Assembly (NCBI GenBank): GCA_027039295.1
Contig: JALWEW010000110.1
Span: 1 to 7,713 of the forward strand
DNA from: Acidilobaceae archaeon
GTDB lineage: Archaea > Thermoproteota > Thermoprotei_A > Sulfolobales > Acidilobaceae
DNA: 7,713 nt
Reading direction: 5' to 3'
Both the position numbers and the translations under genes were made by a program. Below are positions 6,196 through 7,713 of the stretch, piece by piece (position 1 is the first letter of the stretch; every line of letters starts with the position of its first letter). The notes under the pieces were generated by a model. It ran no database searches and was not told the origin of the DNA. It saw only the letters and a list, made by a program, of their open reading frames with translations.

Positions 6196-6222
6196 GCCCC
6201 TATAAGGGGCCCTCGAGGGCCC
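6196..6222. repeat. Two abutting inverted repeats between glycosyltransferase genes
   Basis: GCCCCT (6196-6201) and AGGGGC (6205-6210) flank ATA. Overlapping it, positions 6207-6222 form a perfect 16-nt palindrome, GGGCCCTCGAGGGCCC. Both lie between the stop of the GT4 gene and the start of the GT2 pseudogene. They could be a protein-binding site, a processing signal or a transcription barrier. GC richness raises the chance of coincidence for short arms, but a perfect 16-mer is notable. Confidence 0.6.
6200..6207 (-). promoter_or_regulatory. TATA-like element upstream of the GT2 pseudogene
   Basis: On the minus strand CCTTATAG is centred about 41 nt before ATG 6162, so transcription would start near 6177 and give a short leader. 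It lies inside the inverted repeats, so a repressor there could block TBP. The element is short and the call is tentative. Confidence 0.3.
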
Positions 6223-6233
6223 GCCGAGGCTGC

Positions 6234-7376
6234 TTAGCCTGCCCTTAGGAGCCCGTGGCGCGCTAGGTACTCGGCGTACCCGTCTACTATGCGTGTTATC
6301 CTCTCCTTGAACCTCTCCTTCGAGAAGGCTAGGGACCTCCTATAGGCTAGCCTGTGGAGGCGCTCGTAGTTCCGCATTGCGTAGCGTATCTTCTCTACTG
6401 CCTCCTCCACGCTGCTGTATCCCAGGCCGTATCTCCCCCTCTCCACTATGTCGAACCAGGGCCCCCCGGACTTGTAGACCACCGGCACTAGCCCGGCGTT
6501 CATGCCCTCAACGACCGCTATGCCGAAGTGCTCGTTAGGCATAGCATGAAGGTAGACCTTGGCTTTGAGGAGCAGCTCCTCCAGCCTCCGCTGTGGAATG
6601 TTGGGGTGGAGGTGGACGTTCCTCAGGCCCCTCTCCTCAACCATACCTCTTATTCTGTTGTAGTACTCGACTGAGACCCTAGTAGGCGTGGAGCCCGCTA
6701 TGTGGAACTCGTACTCGGGAAGCCTACTAGCTATCTCAACCACAACCTCGTGCCTCTTCTCCAACGTGAACCTGCCTATGGAGACTACCATGTCCTTCCT
6801 CCTCGAGGACTCGACCTCCTTAGGGGTGAACCTCAGCTCGACCGGTGGGTAGACTACGAGCGCCCTCCGTCCCAGGGTCCTTCGTATGAACGCAGCGGAG
6901 AACCTAGAGTTAGTCAGTAATATAGTGTTAGTCCTCCTCCTCATCCTACTCTTCTGTATAGAGTAGTACGGAGCGAAGTAGAGCCTCCAGAAACCCCTAG
7001 CATACTTACTATAGGAATCCTCCCACACAGCTACTATCGGGAAATGCATATAAGTTATATCGGCGTCGAGGACTAGCATGTCTCCGTGGGTATTAATTAT
7101 TATATCGTACCTCCCCCTCAGCCTCGGGATTAGCGCCGAGGAAGCGAGGCGCATGTATATAGCCAGGGCGTTAACCCTGAAGGGGAGAAGTCTAACCTCC
7201 TCATCGGGTCTAGCGATCCTGCCCCAGGCCTTCTCCACCTTCACCCAGTCAGTGGGTTCAACCGTAGCCAGCGCCACGTAGTAGCCCCTCTCCTTGAGCG
7301 CCTCAATAACGCTTACGCAGACCCTCTCAGCACCACCCGTCGGCGAGAGCGAGTTATGAACCACGGCAACCCTCAC
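6234..7376 (-). CDS. GT4-type (GT-B fold) glycosyltransferase
   Basis: Retaining nucleotide-sugar glycosyltransferase of the GT1/GT4 superfamily, similar in pattern to Alg2/Alg11-type mannosyltransferases. Residues are numbered from GTG 7376. VRVAVVHNSLSPTGGAERV opens the acceptor domain, with the GGAE loop at 14-17. LLTNSRFSAAFIRRTLG and VVYPPVE mark the inter-domain region. MVVSIGRFTLEKRHEVVVEIA starts the donor domain. HPNIPQRRLEELLLKAKVYLHAM leads to the E-x7-E signature EHFGIAVVE (E282, E290), followed by AGLVPVVYKSGGPWFDIV. Start choice: GTG 7376 has AGGAGG 3 nt before it (7385-7380) and matches the family's usual N-terminus; a TATA-like element at 7418-7412 would put the transcript start near 7388, downstream of the possible earlier GTG at 7406. 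No transmembrane segment is obvious, so it is probably cytosolic or peripheral. Its length of 380 residues is normal and the frame is intact, unlike the GT2 gene 72 nt downstream. A role in N-glycan, lipid or surface glycan assembly is inferred; the sugar is unknown. Confidence 0.92.
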   Translation of the reverse strand: MRVAVVHNSLSPTGGAERVCVSVIEALKERGYYVALATVEPTDWVKVEKAWGRIARPDEEVRLLPFRVNALAIYMRLASSALIPRLRGRYDIIINTHGDMLVLDADITYMHFPIVAVWEDSYSKYARGFWRLYFAPYYSIQKSRMRRRTNTILLTNSRFSAAFIRRTLGRRALVVYPPVELRFTPKEVESSRRKDMVVSIGRFTLEKRHEVVVEIASRLPEYEFHIAGSTPTRVSVEYYNRIRGMVEERGLRNVHLHPNIPQRRLEELLLKAKVYLHAMPNEHFGIAVVEGMNAGLVPVVYKSGGPWFDIVERGRYGLGYSSVEEAVEKIRYAMRNYERLHRLAYRRSLAFSKERFKERITRIVDGYAEYLARHGLLRAG

Positions 7377-7406
7377 TGACCTCCTAGTAGTCAAGGCGAC
7401 CCCCAC

Positions 7407-7577
7407 TGCATGTTAAACCGCCTAAGTCACACCAATACGCTTCAATCCCCGCAAGCCGCAGGGGGTAGCCATAGCACCAGCTAGGGCTTAGCCGCGGAGC
7501 ATCCTAGGGACAGCGGGCCCTATAACTGGGCTCCACGTGTTCTGCATGTCACCGAACCCTCCAGACTCATGGCAATC
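7407..7577. other. Intergenic region without recognised gene
   Basis: No convincing coding or RNA gene is seen. It holds the TATA-like sites for the GT4 gene and a GGGCCCTATAACTGGGCTC stretch (7516-7534) with GCCC/GGGC flanks around TATAACT. A sequence at about 7440-7461 has minus-strand reading GCGGGGATTGAAGC, resembling the 3' end of some archaeal CRISPR repeats, but only one copy is present. Confidence 0.4.
7412..7418 (-). promoter_or_regulatory. TATA-like element GTTTAAC for the GT4 gene
   Basis: The minus strand reads GTTTAAC at 7418-7412, about 38 nt before GTG 7376. The predicted transcript start near 7388 leaves a leader of about 12 nt that just includes AGGAGG (7385-7380). Another AT-rich element on this strand, GTTATAGG (7526-7519), is further away and would give a leader of over 100 nt. 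Confidence 0.35.
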
Positions 7578-7579
7578 CC

Positions 7580-7587
7580 TATAAATA
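7580..7587 (+). promoter_or_regulatory. Strong archaeal TATA box TATAAATA
   Basis: TATAAATA stands out against GC-rich surroundings. Its centre is about 27 nt upstream of ATG 7611, the spacing expected when transcription begins at the start codon (leaderless). The element also reads TATTTATA on the minus strand, so divergent use is possible. Confidence 0.6.
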
Positions 7588-7610
7588 CCCCCCTCGCACA
7601 GGGTAGGGGC

Positions 7611-7713
7611 ATGCAGGGGGGTGCACCAAAGCCAGTGCCCGGGGCGCTGGGAGACGCAGGGGGGGCCCATGGAGGGGACCCCCTCGAGGAGGCTGCGAGG
7701 ACGCCCCTAGCCC
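7611..7713 (+). CDS. Possible leaderless gene, 3' end outside window
   Basis: ATG 7611 opens a frame that remains open to the window end (34 full codons). It begins MQGGAPKPVPGALGDAGGAH and continues GGDPLEEAARTPLA. The sequence is rich in Gly, Pro and Ala and I recognise no domain. The main support is position: the ATG lies where the TATA box at 7580-7587 would place the transcript start, with no SD needed. The G-rich, low-complexity composition makes a structured RNA or a later start codon a real alternative. Confidence 0.38.
   Translation, partial: MQGGAPKPVPGALGDAGGAHGGDPLEEAARTPLA

Noticed and set aside
5980..6237. 85-codon plus-strand frame
   Set aside because: It is antisense to the GT2 pseudogene, whose protein pieces are clearly recognisable on the minus strand. 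Its own product shows no domain.
7440..7461. CRISPR repeat-like sequence (GGATTGAAG on the minus strand)
   Set aside because: Only one copy is present, with no second repeat, spacer pattern or cas gene, so no array can be supported.
7601..7713. SRP RNA or RNase P RNA at the right edge
   Set aside because: The G-rich sequence looked possible, but I could not find the conserved loop or core motifs of either RNA, and the region is cut by the window.

Overview
The window looks like chromosomal DNA from a hyperthermophilic crenarchaeon, probably Desulfurococcales/Pyrodictiaceae-like. The grounds are high GC by eye, arginine written almost wholly as AGG, frequent ATA and CTA codons, GTG and TTG starts, archaeal TATA elements, and protein families common in that group. 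The species cannot be named from the sequence alone.

Layout. (1) 1-4147, plus strand: a compact four-gene run. It holds sulfate adenylyltransferase (sat, 5' end outside the window), a sulfatase-like alkaline-phosphatase-superfamily protein with Thr at the nucleophile position, a second superfamily member of the phosphodiesterase/phosphohydrolase type, and a 69-residue ribbon-helix-helix-like protein. Gaps are about 8-25 nt, so this reads as one operon. Sat makes APS from ATP and sulfate, and the two hydrolase-like enzymes could act on phospho- or sulfo-esters connected with it. No APS kinase, APS reductase or sulfotransferase is visible here.

(2) 4150-5091, plus strand: a HEPN/MNT (HepT/MntA-type) pair. 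The HEPN gene has an in-frame TAG and no evident start. Its RX4H motif is present, but the Tyr that normally follows is His. The MNT partner is open but carries GG instead of GS in its nucleotidyltransferase motif.

(3) 5088-6162, minus strand: a family 2 glycosyltransferase pseudogene that can be followed through about five frame changes. It meets the MNT gene tail to tail, with both stop codons inside one CCTAGG.

(4) 6163-6233: a short intergenic region with two abutting inverted repeats and a TATA-like element.

(5) 6234-7376, minus strand: an intact GT4-type glycosyltransferase.

(6) 7377-7713: an intergenic region. It ends in a strong TATA box about 27 nt upstream of an ATG whose frame stays open to the window edge, probably a leaderless gene cut by the boundary.

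Overall the window combines an intact sulfate-activation/esterase operon with a decaying accessory stretch (toxin-antitoxin pair plus GT2) next to an intact sugar transferase. The possible undescribed system is the sat, two-hydrolase and RHH-like cluster. Its coupling to glycan or lipid sulfation is a hypothesis, not shown by the sequence.
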